The notes under the pieces were generated by a model that saw only the letters and a program-made list of their open reading frames with translations, did no database searches and was not told the DNA's origin. A stretch of 7,297 nt of DNA from Rikenellaceae bacterium (lineage in GTDB: Bacteria; Bacteroidota; Bacteroidia; Bacteroidales; Rikenellaceae): positions 1 to 7,297 of the forward strand of contig JAITVB010000156.1 of NCBI GenBank assembly GCA_031286025.1. Reading direction: 5' to 3'. The position numbers and the translations under genes were made by a program. Below, in pieces: positions 1 through 7,137 of this stretch. Every line of letters begins with the position of its first letter. Positions within the stretch are counted from its first letter, which is position 1.

Positions 1-10
1 CTTCCGATCT
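1..10. other. Residual Illumina adapter sequence
   Basis: The first ten bases, CTTCCGATCT, are identical to the 3' end of the standard Illumina adapter (known to end GCTCTTCCGATCT). The following bases fit the TrpF C-terminus, while the residues encoded by these ten (L-P-I plus part of the next codon) need not belong to the gene. This most likely marks the raw edge of an assembled contig, so these bases should not be treated as genomic. A chance ten-base match is possible but improbable exactly at position 1. Confidence 0.8.
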
Positions 11-126
11 CAACCCGCCACCCCCTCTGCGCGGGCGTCGACATCAACAGCCGCTTCGAAACCGCCCCCGGCGTCAAAAACCCCGAAGCGATCAAACTAT
101 TCATCGAAAAAATCAAACAACCATGA
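11..126 (+). CDS. trpF: Phosphoribosylanthranilate isomerase, C-terminal end (partial)
   Basis: This is the 3' end of trpF; the 5' part lies outside the window. TrpF is a cytoplasmic TIM-barrel enzyme that isomerises N-(5'-phosphoribosyl)anthranilate to CdRP in tryptophan synthesis. The reading frame starting at base 1 gives HPLCAGVDINSRFETAPGVK shortly before the end, matching the family signature (A/W)G(I/V)D(L/I)NSRFE.aPG.K, followed by a helix ending IEKIKQP and a TGA stop at 124-126. The stop overlaps the trpA start as ATGA, the usual arrangement for translationally coupled genes. Only about 38 residues are present. Bases 1-10 are excluded as probable adapter. Confidence 0.88.
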
Positions 127-899
127 ACCGAATAGACAAACTTTTCGCCACGAAACCCCGAGGCGTACTCTCGGTCTACTTCACCGCGGGCTACCCCGGC
201 CCCGACGACACCGTGCCCACTATCCGCGCTCTGGCCGCCGCGGGCGCCGACATGATCGAGGTGGGCATACCCTTCTCCGACCCGATGGCCGACGGCCCCG
301 TGATCCAACACAGCGGCACGGTGGCGTTGGAGGGTGGCATGACCCTACGCAAACTTTTCGCGCAATTAGAAGGGGTTCGTGCCGCCGGGATCGAAAGTCC
401 GCTCGTGGCGATGGGCTACCTCAACCCCGTCATGCAGTACGGCATCGAAGAGTTCTGCGCCTCTTGCGCGGCAGTGGGTATCGACGGTGTGATAATCCCC
501 GACCTCCCGTTCGCCGACTACCTGCGCGACGTGAGACCCGCCATCGAGCGCCACGGCCTGCACTTCATCACGCTCATCACACCCGAGACATCGGAGGAGC
601 GCATCCGGCTGATCGACGCCTCGACGTCGGGTTTCATCTACATGGTGTCGACCGCCTCCACAACCGGCGCGCGCGACTCGTTCGACGAACGGACGCTCGA
701 CTATTTCCGCCGCGTCGACGGCATGGGGCTGCGCAATCCGCGCATGATAGGATTCGGCATATCGAACCGCGCCACCTTCGATGCGGCCACCCGCCACGCC
801 TCGGGCGCGATCATCGGCAGCGCCTTCATCCGCCTCGTGGGCGAGAGCGCCTCGATCGAGGAGGCCGCGGCACGGCTGATCGAGAAGATCTCAGGCTGA
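123..899 (+). CDS. trpA: Tryptophan synthase alpha subunit
   Basis: TrpA cleaves indole-3-glycerol phosphate to indole and glyceraldehyde-3-phosphate; the indole passes through a tunnel to TrpB in the cytoplasmic alpha2-beta2 complex. The 258-residue product has normal family length. The signature IEVGIPFSDPMADGP at residues 45-59 carries the two catalytic acids, Glu46 and Asp57, equivalent to E. coli Glu49 and Asp60 (same spacing of 11). Further TIM-barrel and phosphate-binding motifs follow: GYLNPVMQYG near 99-108, DGVIIPDLP near 120-128, STTGAR near 178-183, GFGISN near 212-217 and GSAFIR near 233-238. The ATG overlaps the trpF stop (ATGA), fixing the start. No Shine-Dalgarno is visible; the leader is A-rich, as is usual in Bacteroidota. 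trpB is not adjacent downstream, so it must lie upstream or elsewhere. The gene looks intact. Confidence 0.97.
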   Translation: MNRIDKLFATKPRGVLSVYFTAGYPGPDDTVPTIRALAAAGADMIEVGIPFSDPMADGPVIQHSGTVALEGGMTLRKLFAQLEGVRAAGIESPLVAMGYLNPVMQYGIEEFCASCAAVGIDGVIIPDLPFADYLRDVRPAIERHGLHFITLITPETSEERIRLIDASTSGFIYMVSTASTTGARDSFDERTLDYFRRVDGMGLRNPRMIGFGISNRATFDAATRHASGAIIGSAFIRLVGESASIEEAAARLIEKISG

Positions 900-903
900 T
901 CGC

Positions 904-1192
<289 letters not shown>

Positions 1193-1517
1193 TTAGTCGG
1201 CATCGCCGGAGTTCTCTTTCCAGAGGTAAGGGCGCACCGTTCCGCCGCCCCACAATTTGACGGTCGCACGGGTTATGTGGCCTTGCTCGACCTGCATTTA
1301 TCCCGCAAGCGCATCTCGTATTTGCCACATTTGACGTATTTGTTGGGGGCATCCGTGCTATAAAACACGTTTTTCTTATCGTCATCGAGAAAAACGTACG
1401 ACGAGATTTTACCAACCTGCCTATGCTCCATATTCCCTATGAACGTATGCCCGCCGGATTGAAGCGCCTGCCTGCTCCTCGGTTATTTCCGCACCATTAA
1501 TTGTGTAACGGCGAGGA
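1193..1517 (-). pseudogene. Unidentified protein C-terminal remnant, frameshifted twice
   Basis: No single intact frame runs through here, but three successive minus-strand pieces read as one plausible protein. About 1517-1450 gives RYTINGAEITEEQAGA; then, after a frame change, about 1460-1285 gives LQSGGHTFIGNMEHRQVGK, continuing to SSYVFLDDDKKNVFY and VKCGKYEMRLRDK; then, back in the first frame, 1297-1193 gives MQVEQGHITRATVKLWGGG and PYLWKENSGDAD with a TAA at 1193-1195. The pieces are lysine-, tyrosine- and aspartate-rich rather than the Arg/Pro/Ala-rich composition of shadow frames, and they abut without overlap, as expected for a gene with two compensating indels. The opening pattern (ING.EIT.EQA..L..GG..FI.NM) faintly recalls DUF3945-type segments in Bacteroidota mobile-element proteins; this is a tentative resemblance only. 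The same frame continues past the stop as [15 protein letters not shown], so the ancestral protein may have been longer. Confidence 0.5.
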
Positions 1518-1574
1518 ACGGGCGGTGTCAGCGGATGTGCCGGACGGGGTGGCTCGGCGGGCGATGGGATCTCA

Positions 1575-1938
1575 TTGCGCTGATGAATCCGACAGCACTT
1601 GGCTCGTCGACCAAATTTTTCAACGCCTATGACCTAATGAACGCCAAGGGTATATACCAACTGATCCCTTATATCTATTCGCTCTGCGGGAAAGTGTGGT
1701 TGGACGATTACACGATCATGCGTCCGTTGGCGATGGATTTTCCTACCGCCCCCGGGCAGGCCATATCGGCGATCAATACATGTTCGGCCCGTCGCTGATG
1801 GTGTGTCCCGTTTATGGGTACAAGGCCCGCACACGCAAGGTTTGCCTGGCCGACAGGATCGGGTGGTATGATTTTCGCTCGGGAAAATACCTCGACGGCA
1901 GCCTGCGGTTCGAGGCCCCAAGCATAAAATTACCGTAA
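1575..1938 (+). pseudogene. GH31 alpha-glycosidase remnant (C-terminal part), frameshifted
   Basis: Two adjoining plus-strand frames together match the end of the catalytic barrel and the following beta domain of GH31 enzymes (alpha-xylosidase/alpha-glucosidase). The first frame gives IYQLIPYIYSLCGKVWLDDY followed by TIMRPLAMDFP (to about 1745), matching the family's LRYRLLPYIYSLA...YTIMRPL.MDFP. It then runs to a TGA at 1796-1798. The second frame takes over at about 1765 with HIGDQYMFGPSLMVCPVYG, then TRKVCLADRIGWYDFRSGKY, matching (V/A)YDI.DQYMFGP.LMV.PV...R.VYLP....WYDFWTGK, and ends at TAA 1936-1938. A single shift between about 1740 and 1765 explains the change. The catalytic Asp residues lie upstream of this fragment and are absent. 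The left boundary is uncertain, since similarity fades before about 1600. It abuts the minus-strand remnant, so a rearrangement joined them. Confidence 0.8.
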
Positions 1939-2036
1939 CCTGCCGAACCGCGGCCCGGATCCTGTCCGTGCATCGAAAAGGGCATCACCTTGATCGGTAA
2001 TTTTTTATGAATAAATTCATCAGCGGAAACGACCGG
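1939..2036. other. Short intergenic spacer with AT-rich inverted repeat
   Basis: This spacer lies between the dead GH31 fragment and the 3' end of the transporter gene. It contains T6 at 2001-2006 and a perfect inverted repeat ATGAAT-AA-ATTCAT at 2007-2020. GACCGGTC at 2031-2038 is a self-complementary octamer that overlaps the transporter stop codon. Neither has a GC-rich stem followed by a T-run on the minus strand, so I do not call a rho-independent terminator for the transporter. Confidence 0.4.
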
Positions 2037-3713
2037 TCAGGAAAAAAAGAGAATCATCAGTTGGGCGCTCAGCACGCGCAGGAACATGGTCAGCGGGTAG
2101 ACAGTCGTGTAACCCACCGAAGGCACATCGTTGCCCGCCGATTCGTTGGCATAGGCCAACGCGGGCGGATTGGTCGCCGCACCGGACAACAATCCCATGA
2201 TCGTAAAGTAATTGATTCTGAACGCCCAACGCGCGGCAATCCCCACGACCAACAGGGGTACGACCGTCACGATCACCCCGTAACCTATCCACACATAACC
2301 TCCTCCCAACACCATGTCCAGGAATCCTTCGCCGGCGCCGAGGCCCACACAGGCCAGGAAGAGGGCAATGCCCGTTTCGCGCAACATCAGGTTGGCGCTC
2401 GCCGTGGTGTAGGTAACGATCTTGAACCGCGGCCCAAATCGGCTCACCAGAACGGCCACCAACAGCGGACCGCCCGCCAGACCGAGTTTGACCGCCTGCG
2501 GTATGCCGGGGATGAAGAACGGAATACTGCCCAACACCACCCCCAATGCCATTCCGATAAAGATCGGGATCAGGTTCGGCACATCGAGTCGTTTCAGTGA
2601 ATTACCCAATACTTTTTCTACGTCTTTTACAGCCTGGGCCGCCCCCACGACCGTCATCCGGTCGCCGACCTGGAGTTGCAGCAGCGGGTTGGCCGCCAGG
2701 TCGACCCCGGCGCGGTTCACCCGTGTGATGTTGACCCCGAACGTGCTGCGCAGTTTCAACTGGGCGATCGACCGGCCCTGCAACTCGGGCTTGGTGATCA
2801 GAATGCGGCGCGAAACAAGTTCGGCATTCAGCGGCTCCCACTCCATTTCGACCTCGGTACCGATAAACGAAACGACTGTCTCGACATTTTTTTCGGGAAC
2901 GACCATCAACAGGCGGTCGCCTTCCTGCAACACGGTCGTCGAAACGGCCGGCTGAGGATCGCCTCCCGGATGCAACACCCGCGAAAAAACAACGTCGCAG
3001 CGCAGCAGGGCCGACACCTCGGGCAGGCCTTTCCCGACGAGCAACTGATTTTCCAATTCGAGCGAAAGGACACGCGGCGCCGAACGGTTGTCTTTTTTCC
3101 GGGCTTCGATGATTTCCCGCTCTTCGTCTTCAAAGCGAATCCTGAGAATTTTCTTCAGAAACACCAACACCACGATCACCCCGGCCATCCCGAGAGGATA
3201 GGTCACAGCGTAACTCGCCGCGATCGACGGGTCGGTCAGCCCGCTCATATCGGTGTAAGCTTGTTGCGCAGCGCCGAGCATCGGTGTGTTGGCAACGGCT
3301 CCGGCCAAGACTCCGACCGCGGTAGTGATCGGCAGGTCGGCCGCCAAGGCAATCACACAGGCGATCGCACAGCCCAACACAACGATAGCCAAAGCCAACA
3401 GGTTAAGTCTCAGCCCACCCTTCCTGAACGACGAGAAAAACCCGGGCCCCACCTGCAACCCGACCGAATATATGAATATGATCAGCCCGAATTCGCGGAC
3501 AAAATCGAGAATGTGTGTATCGAGGCGCATGCCGAAATAACTGGCCGCGATGCCCACGAAAAGAATCCACGTCACCCCGAATGAGATGCCCCCGATGCGC
3601 ACCTTGGCCAACAGTACGCCGATGCCGATCACCAATGCCAACATAAACACCGCGTGGGGTACTCCCCCGCCCCAAGTGTCGTTGCCGAAGAACAATTCCA
3701 AAAGCCAGTCCAT
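2037..3713 (-). CDS. AspT/YidE-family transporter with two RCK_C (TrkA_C) domains
   Basis: This is a 558-residue inner-membrane protein of the aspartate:alanine exchanger (AAE, AspT/YidE/YbjL) superfamily. Layout: about five membrane segments in residues 18-190; a charged linker (FEDEEREIIEARKKD, 194-208); two soluble RCK_C domains (about 215-285 and 295-372); then about five more segments (380-558). The two membrane halves are internal duplicates: GAVANTPMLGAAQ (138-150) with YAVTYPLGM (168-176) corresponds to GAATNPPALAYAN (511-523) with YTTVYPLTM (535-543), and VGLQVGPGFF (84-93) to VGLGAGEGFL (456-465). The family exchanges amino or dicarboxylic acids, and RCK_C domains often bind small ligands; the substrate cannot be told from sequence. 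The ATG at 3713 is chosen because homologues begin M-(D/E)-W-L. The only longer start is a TTG at 3761 that falls inside a promoter motif. The gene stands alone, divergent from the peptidase gene. Confidence 0.92.
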   Translation of the reverse strand: MDWLLELFFGNDTWGGGVPHAVFMLALVIGIGVLLAKVRIGGISFGVTWILFVGIAASYFGMRLDTHILDFVREFGLIIFIYSVGLQVGPGFFSSFRKGGLRLNLLALAIVVLGCAIACVIALAADLPITTAVGVLAGAVANTPMLGAAQQAYTDMSGLTDPSIAASYAVTYPLGMAGVIVVLVFLKKILRIRFEDEEREIIEARKKDNRSAPRVLSLELENQLLVGKGLPEVSALLRCDVVFSRVLHPGGDPQPAVSTTVLQEGDRLLMVVPEKNVETVVSFIGTEVEMEWEPLNAELVSRRILITKPELQGRSIAQLKLRSTFGVNITRVNRAGVDLAANPLLQLQVGDRMTVVGAAQAVKDVEKVLGNSLKRLDVPNLIPIFIGMALGVVLGSIPFFIPGIPQAVKLGLAGGPLLVAVLVSRFGPRFKIVTYTTASANLMLRETGIALFLACVGLGAGEGFLDMVLGGGYVWIGYGVIVTVVPLLVVGIAARWAFRINYFTIMGLLSGAATNPPALAYANESAGNDVPSVGYTTVYPLTMFLRVLSAQLMILFFS

Positions 3714-3748
3714 TGCAGTCGTTTTGTCCAAAATTCCGAATACCGCCG

Positions 3749-3781
3749 CAAATTTACACAATAGTTGCTGCTAAAAAACAA
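3749..3781 (-). promoter_or_regulatory. Candidate Bacteroidota-type promoter for the transporter gene
   Basis: On the minus strand TAAATTTG (3756 down to 3749) matches the Bacteroidota -7 consensus TAnnTTTG exactly. A TTG at 3781-3779 lies 22 bases upstream, a little further than the usual 19-21 for the -33 element. Transcription would begin near 3742, leaving a leader of about 30 bases before the ATG at 3713. This placement also excludes the TTG at 3761 as a start codon. Inferred from motif match only. Confidence 0.5.
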
Positions 3782-3812
3782 TCGGACGGACTTTCGTTTA
3801 TGAAAAATGGCA

Positions 3813-3827
3813 GGTTTTCCGAAAACC
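3813..3827. repeat. Inverted repeat in the divergent intergenic region
   Basis: GGTTTT-CCG-AAAACC is a perfect 6-bp inverted repeat with a 3-base centre. It lies between the divergent transporter and peptidase genes, upstream of both candidate promoters (about 32 bases from the transporter -33 motif). It could be a binding site for a dimeric regulator or a weak hairpin. A second GC-rich inverted repeat (GGCCG...CGGCC type) is at 3897-3914. Function is unknown for both. Confidence 0.3.
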
Positions 3828-3951
3828 GTACTCGTAAGTCCTCGTGTGCGGAAACCACAAGCCGCCGGATCGGGTATAAAAATCTCCGGGCAGGGTGGCC
3901 GCCACGTACCGGCCGCGTCGAGAGAACCGTCGCTTTTTCCAAAAAAATCGT

Positions 3952-3958
3952 TATCTTG
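3952..3958 (+). promoter_or_regulatory. Candidate -7 promoter element for the peptidase operon
   Basis: TATCTTG, preceded by an A7 tract, resembles the Bacteroidota -7 element TAnnTTTG with one T missing. Its distance of about 25 bases to the ATG at 3983 fits a short leader. No convincing -33 TTTG/TTG is seen at the right spacing, so the call is tentative. The rest of the spacer (3782-3945) shows no gene I can support. Confidence 0.35.
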
Positions 3959-3982
3959 TACCCCTATTGATTTCAACGGCAT

Positions 3983-6124
3983 ATGCGATATATTTTCACC
4001 ATGGCTTTACTTGCGCTTTTATCGGCCCCGGCAGAGGCGGCCGAGCGCTTTACCTACGACGACCTAAGCCGTGGACTTTTCGCCCAGCGAACAGTCGGCG
4101 GCGTACGCTCGATGGGCGACGGTCAACATTTTTCGACCCTGTCCCAAGGCCAGATCAGCCGATTCAGCTATAAAACCGGCGAAGCCACCGCCTTGGTCTT
4201 CGACGGCGAAACGATCGCCCCGGGCCTTCGGATCACCGACTACCGATTCAGCGCCGACGAACGGAAGATCTTGCTCGTCACTGATCCGCGACCGATTTAC
4301 CGCCATTCGTTTACGGCAGACCACTATATCTATTCCATCCCGGAGAAAACGCTGAAACGGCTTTCTGAAGGCGGCTCGCAACAAGTGGCTTCGTTTTCGC
4401 CCGACGGAACGATGTGCGCTTTTGTGCGGGACAACGATCTTTTCGTAAAAGACCTGCATGCAGGCACCGAGCGACAGATTACGTCCGACGGCCTGTTCAA
4501 CCATATCATCAACGGCATTCCCGATTGGGTCTACGAAGAGGAGTTCGCTTTCAGCCAAGCCTATGCCTGGTCGCCCGATTCGCGCACGATCGCCTTCTAC
4601 CGCTTCGACGAAAGCCGGGTGAAACAATACCTGATGAACCGTTTCGACGGGCAACTCTATCCCTCGGTTTACGCCTTCAAATACCCCAAGGCGGGCGAGG
4701 AAAACGCCATCGTAACGATCCATATCCATGATATCGCCTCGGGCCGCACGACAACCGTCGACACCGGCGCCGAAACCGACCAATATATTCCCCGCATCAG
4801 TTGGACGCCCGACAACCGCTTGGCGATGCTGCGTGTCAACCGCCCGCAGAACCACTTCGAGATGTTGCTGGCCGACCCGGCCACGGGCGCTTCTCATGTT
4901 GTTTACGATGAAAAAAATCCCCGTTACGTCGAACGTATCGACGACGAAACGATCACGTTTATCGACGCCGACCGCTTTCTTGTTAAAAGCGAGCGCGACG
5001 GCTTTTTTCACATCTACCTTTACAGTATTTCGAAAGGCTTTTTGAACCAAGTGACCAGGGGGCCCTGGGAAGTGACGCAACTGTTGGGCGTCGATGTAAA
5101 AAAAGGAGCGGTCTACTTTCTCTCGTGCGAAACGTCGCCCCTGCGCCGCAACCTTTACAGCATCGGGATCGACGGAACCGGCAAGAAACGCCTGACCACG
5201 GGCGAAGGCACCTACCGTATCGAATTCAGCAATAATTTTCAGTATTACATTTCCTATTTCTCGAACGCCGCCACACCCAACATCGTCACCTTGCACCAGG
5301 CCGACGGCAAGCAGTTACGCGTGCTCGAAAACAACACCCGCCTGAAAGAACGCATCGCCGAATATCAGCTTCCGGTGAAAGAGTTTTTCACCTTCACCAC
5401 CTCGGAAGGCATCGAACTCTATGGCTATATCCTAAAACCGCACAATTTCGACCCCGCAAAAAAATACCCCATGCTGATGACCCAATACAGCGGTCCGGGC
5501 TCGCAATCCGTCGCGGACAAATGGACGATGGGTTGGGAAGATGCGTTGGTGCAGGAAAACTTCCTCGTGGGCTGCGTCGACGGCCGGGGCACCGGTTTTC
5601 GTGGTGAAAATTTTAAGAAGTGTACCTACAAACAGCTCGGCCACTATGAGTTGTCGGATCAGATAGAGGCTGCCCGCTATTTCGGGAAACTGGCTTATGT
5701 CGATACCGAACGAATAGGTATATACGGTTGGAGCTACGGCGGCTTTATGTCCCTAAACTGCATCCTCAAGGGCGGAGGCGTCTTTAAAATGGCCATCGCT
5801 GTCGCTCCGGTCACCAACTGGCGTTTCTACGACACGATCTACACCGAGATTTATAACGGCCTGCCCGGTGAAAACCCATCGGGATATGACGACAATTCAC
5901 CGATCTTCTTCGCAGACCGCCTCGAAGGCAAACTGCTGATCGCCCATGGCACGGCCGATGACAACGTACACGTACAGAATACAATGGAGATGGTCGATCG
6001 TTTCGTACAAGCCGGAAAATCCTACGAAATATATCTCTATCCCGACAAAAACCACGGTATGGCGCCCGGGGCACGCGACCACCTGATGCTGCGCTGCATC
6101 GAATTCGTTCGCCGCAACCTTTGA
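3983..6124 (+). CDS. Dipeptidyl peptidase IV (S9B), secreted
   Basis: A 713-residue serine exopeptidase that removes X-Pro and X-Ala dipeptides from peptide N-termini; it is probably periplasmic. Residues 1-19 form a signal peptide (MRYIFTMALLALL core, AEA|A cleavage site). An N-terminal beta-propeller (about 60-460) carries the DWVYEEEF motif at 181-188, whose Glu186 and Glu187 match the human Glu205/Glu206 pair that grips the substrate amino terminus. The C-terminal alpha/beta-hydrolase domain (about 470-713) has the oxyanion Tyr502 (QYSGPGSQ), Ser584 in GWSYGGF, Asp659 in HGTADDNVH with Asn661, and His691 in DKNHGM. Catalytic spacing (75 and 32) is close to that of the human enzyme (78 and 32). 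Length is normal for Bacteroidales DPP-IV and no lesion is seen. It is probably the first gene of an operon with the lipoprotein gene 33 bases downstream. The upstream ATG gives a complete signal peptide; the internal ATG at residue 7 would truncate it. Confidence 0.96.
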   Translation: MRYIFTMALLALLSAPAEAAERFTYDDLSRGLFAQRTVGGVRSMGDGQHFSTLSQGQISRFSYKTGEATALVFDGETIAPGLRITDYRFSADERKILLVTDPRPIYRHSFTADHYIYSIPEKTLKRLSEGGSQQVASFSPDGTMCAFVRDNDLFVKDLHAGTERQITSDGLFNHIINGIPDWVYEEEFAFSQAYAWSPDSRTIAFYRFDESRVKQYLMNRFDGQLYPSVYAFKYPKAGEENAIVTIHIHDIASGRTTTVDTGAETDQYIPRISWTPDNRLAMLRVNRPQNHFEMLLADPATGASHVVYDEKNPRYVERIDDETITFIDADRFLVKSERDGFFHIYLYSISKGFLNQVTRGPWEVTQLLGVDVKKGAVYFLSCETSPLRRNLYSIGIDGTGKKRLTTGEGTYRIEFSNNFQYYISYFSNAATPNIVTLHQADGKQLRVLENNTRLKERIAEYQLPVKEFFTFTTSEGIELYGYILKPHNFDPAKKYPMLMTQYSGPGSQSVADKWTMGWEDALVQENFLVGCVDGRGTGFRGENFKKCTYKQLGHYELSDQIEAARYFGKLAYVDTERIGIYGWSYGGFMSLNCILKGGGVFKMAIAVAPVTNWRFYDTIYTEIYNGLPGENPSGYDDNSPIFFADRLEGKLLIAHGTADDNVHVQNTMEMVDRFVQAGKSYEIYLYPDKNHGMAPGARDHLMLRCIEFVRRNL

Positions 6125-6157
6125 TGAATCGACATAAAATACTCATCCCCAAACGTT

Positions 6158-7135
6158 ATGAATTGCCTCAAACTTTTCCTGCTGTTGTCAATATTCCTCC
6201 TGCCCGGGTGCGGCAAGCAGGCAGGGTATGACCTGACCGAAATAAAATCGCCGATCATTTTCAAAGGCGACTCGCTCACTGCCTATCGCGACCCGGCGGT
6301 ACTTTTCCACAACGGACGGTTTTACCTCTTCTTTACGATCGTCAGGATCGAGGGCGACAGCATTTTCAACTACACCGCCCAGTCCGAGAGCGACGACCTG
6401 GTGCAGTGGAACGAGCCGCGCATCCTCACCCCACGTTCGCAACTGACCAACTTCTCAAGCCCGGGCAACGTGGTACGCTTCGGCGCCGAGTGGGTGATGT
6501 GCCTGCAAAGCTATCCGCGGCCCGACTACACGGTCGGCCAGATGCCGCGCTACGGCAACTCGGGGGCCCGCCTATACACGATGCGCAGCCGTGACCTCAT
6601 CAACTGGAGCGAACCGAAACTACTGAAAGTCAAAGGTGCGGCGGCCAAGAAAGACATGGGCCGGATGATCGATCCCTATCTGGTGCAGGACAAGGACGAC
6701 CCGGCCAAATGGTGGTGCTTCTTCAAGCAGAACGGGATCAGCATGTCCTACTCCTATGACCTCGAAAACTGGATCTACGTAGGCAGCACGCCCGGCGGCG
6801 AGAATGTCTGCGTGTTGGTCGAAAACAACGAATATATCCTTTTCCATTCGCCGCCCAACGGCATTTACATCCGCAAATCGCGCAACCTGCAAAATTGGGC
6901 CGATTGGGGCACCCCGATCTGCCTCGGTCAGGAAGTATGGCCCTGGGCACACGGGCGCCTCACCGCCGGCATGGTGCTCAACCTTGACGCGGTGCCGGGC
7001 ATCAACGCCCACCTGATGTTCTTCCAGGCCTCGGGGCCGCTGACCGAACACGAGGGCGATTTTGACAAGAACAGTTCGATCGGCATCGCCTGGAGCAAGA
7101 ACCTGATCAACTGGCAATACCCATCGGGCAAATAA
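6158..7135 (+). CDS. Five-bladed beta-propeller lipoprotein, GH43/GH32-like
   Basis: A 325-residue exported lipoprotein. The signal peptide ends in the lipobox LLPGC with Cys18 as the lipidation site; a following Gly-Lys-Gln gives no clear surface-export signal. Five copies of a blade-closing motif, (D/N)L.(N/Q)W, occur at 80-84 (DLVQW), 146-150 (DLINW), 201-205 (DLENW), 243-247 (NLQNW) and 315-319 (NLINW), the pattern of the five-bladed propeller shared by GH43, GH32, GH68 and GH130. Acids sit where a GH43 enzyme needs them: Asp45 in YRDPAVLF (candidate base), Asp172 in MIDPYLV (pKa modulator) and Glu215 in GGENVCVL just before a YILFHS strand (candidate acid). These assignments are by position and motif. 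The substrate is unknown. The gene follows the peptidase by 33 bases and is 2 bases before rlmH, so co-transcription is likely. Confidence 0.82.
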   Translation: MNCLKLFLLLSIFLLPGCGKQAGYDLTEIKSPIIFKGDSLTAYRDPAVLFHNGRFYLFFTIVRIEGDSIFNYTAQSESDDLVQWNEPRILTPRSQLTNFSSPGNVVRFGAEWVMCLQSYPRPDYTVGQMPRYGNSGARLYTMRSRDLINWSEPKLLKVKGAAAKKDMGRMIDPYLVQDKDDPAKWWCFFKQNGISMSYSYDLENWIYVGSTPGGENVCVLVENNEYILFHSPPNGIYIRKSRNLQNWADWGTPICLGQEVWPWAHGRLTAGMVLNLDAVPGINAHLMFFQASGPLTEHEGDFDKNSSIGIAWSKNLINWQYPSGK

Positions 7136-7137
7136 CG

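Noticed and set aside
1535..1798. Intact small gene of 87 codons.
   Set aside because: Its sequence is an internal part of a GH31 protein that continues in another frame, so it is a pseudogene fragment; the ATG is fortuitous.
2001..2020. Rho-independent terminator after the transporter gene.
   Set aside because: The ATGAAT/ATTCAT hairpin is AT-only with a 2-base loop, and on the minus strand it is followed by A residues, not T residues.
2676..3584. Plus-strand open frame of 302 codons opposite the transporter gene.
   Set aside because: It is His/Gln/Arg/Asp-rich, typical of a shadow frame of a membrane-protein gene, while the minus-strand frame is a clear transporter.
3714..3761. Longer N-terminus for the transporter, starting at 3761 (16 extra residues, MCKFAAVFG...).
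   Set aside because: The start codon there is TTG, it lies within or upstream of the TAAATTTG promoter motif, and homologues begin at the M-D-W-L at 3713.
3800..3970. Small plus-strand open frame (MKNGRFSENRT...) upstream of the peptidase.
   Set aside because: It is Arg/Ser/Thr-rich without recognisable features, spans the candidate promoter of the peptidase and has no support as a gene.
4064..5296. Long minus-strand open frame (410 codons) opposite the peptidase gene.
   Set aside because: It lies antisense to the peptidase gene, has low-complexity Arg/Gly/Val-rich composition and no recognisable motif; open antisense frames are common in GC-rich coding DNA.
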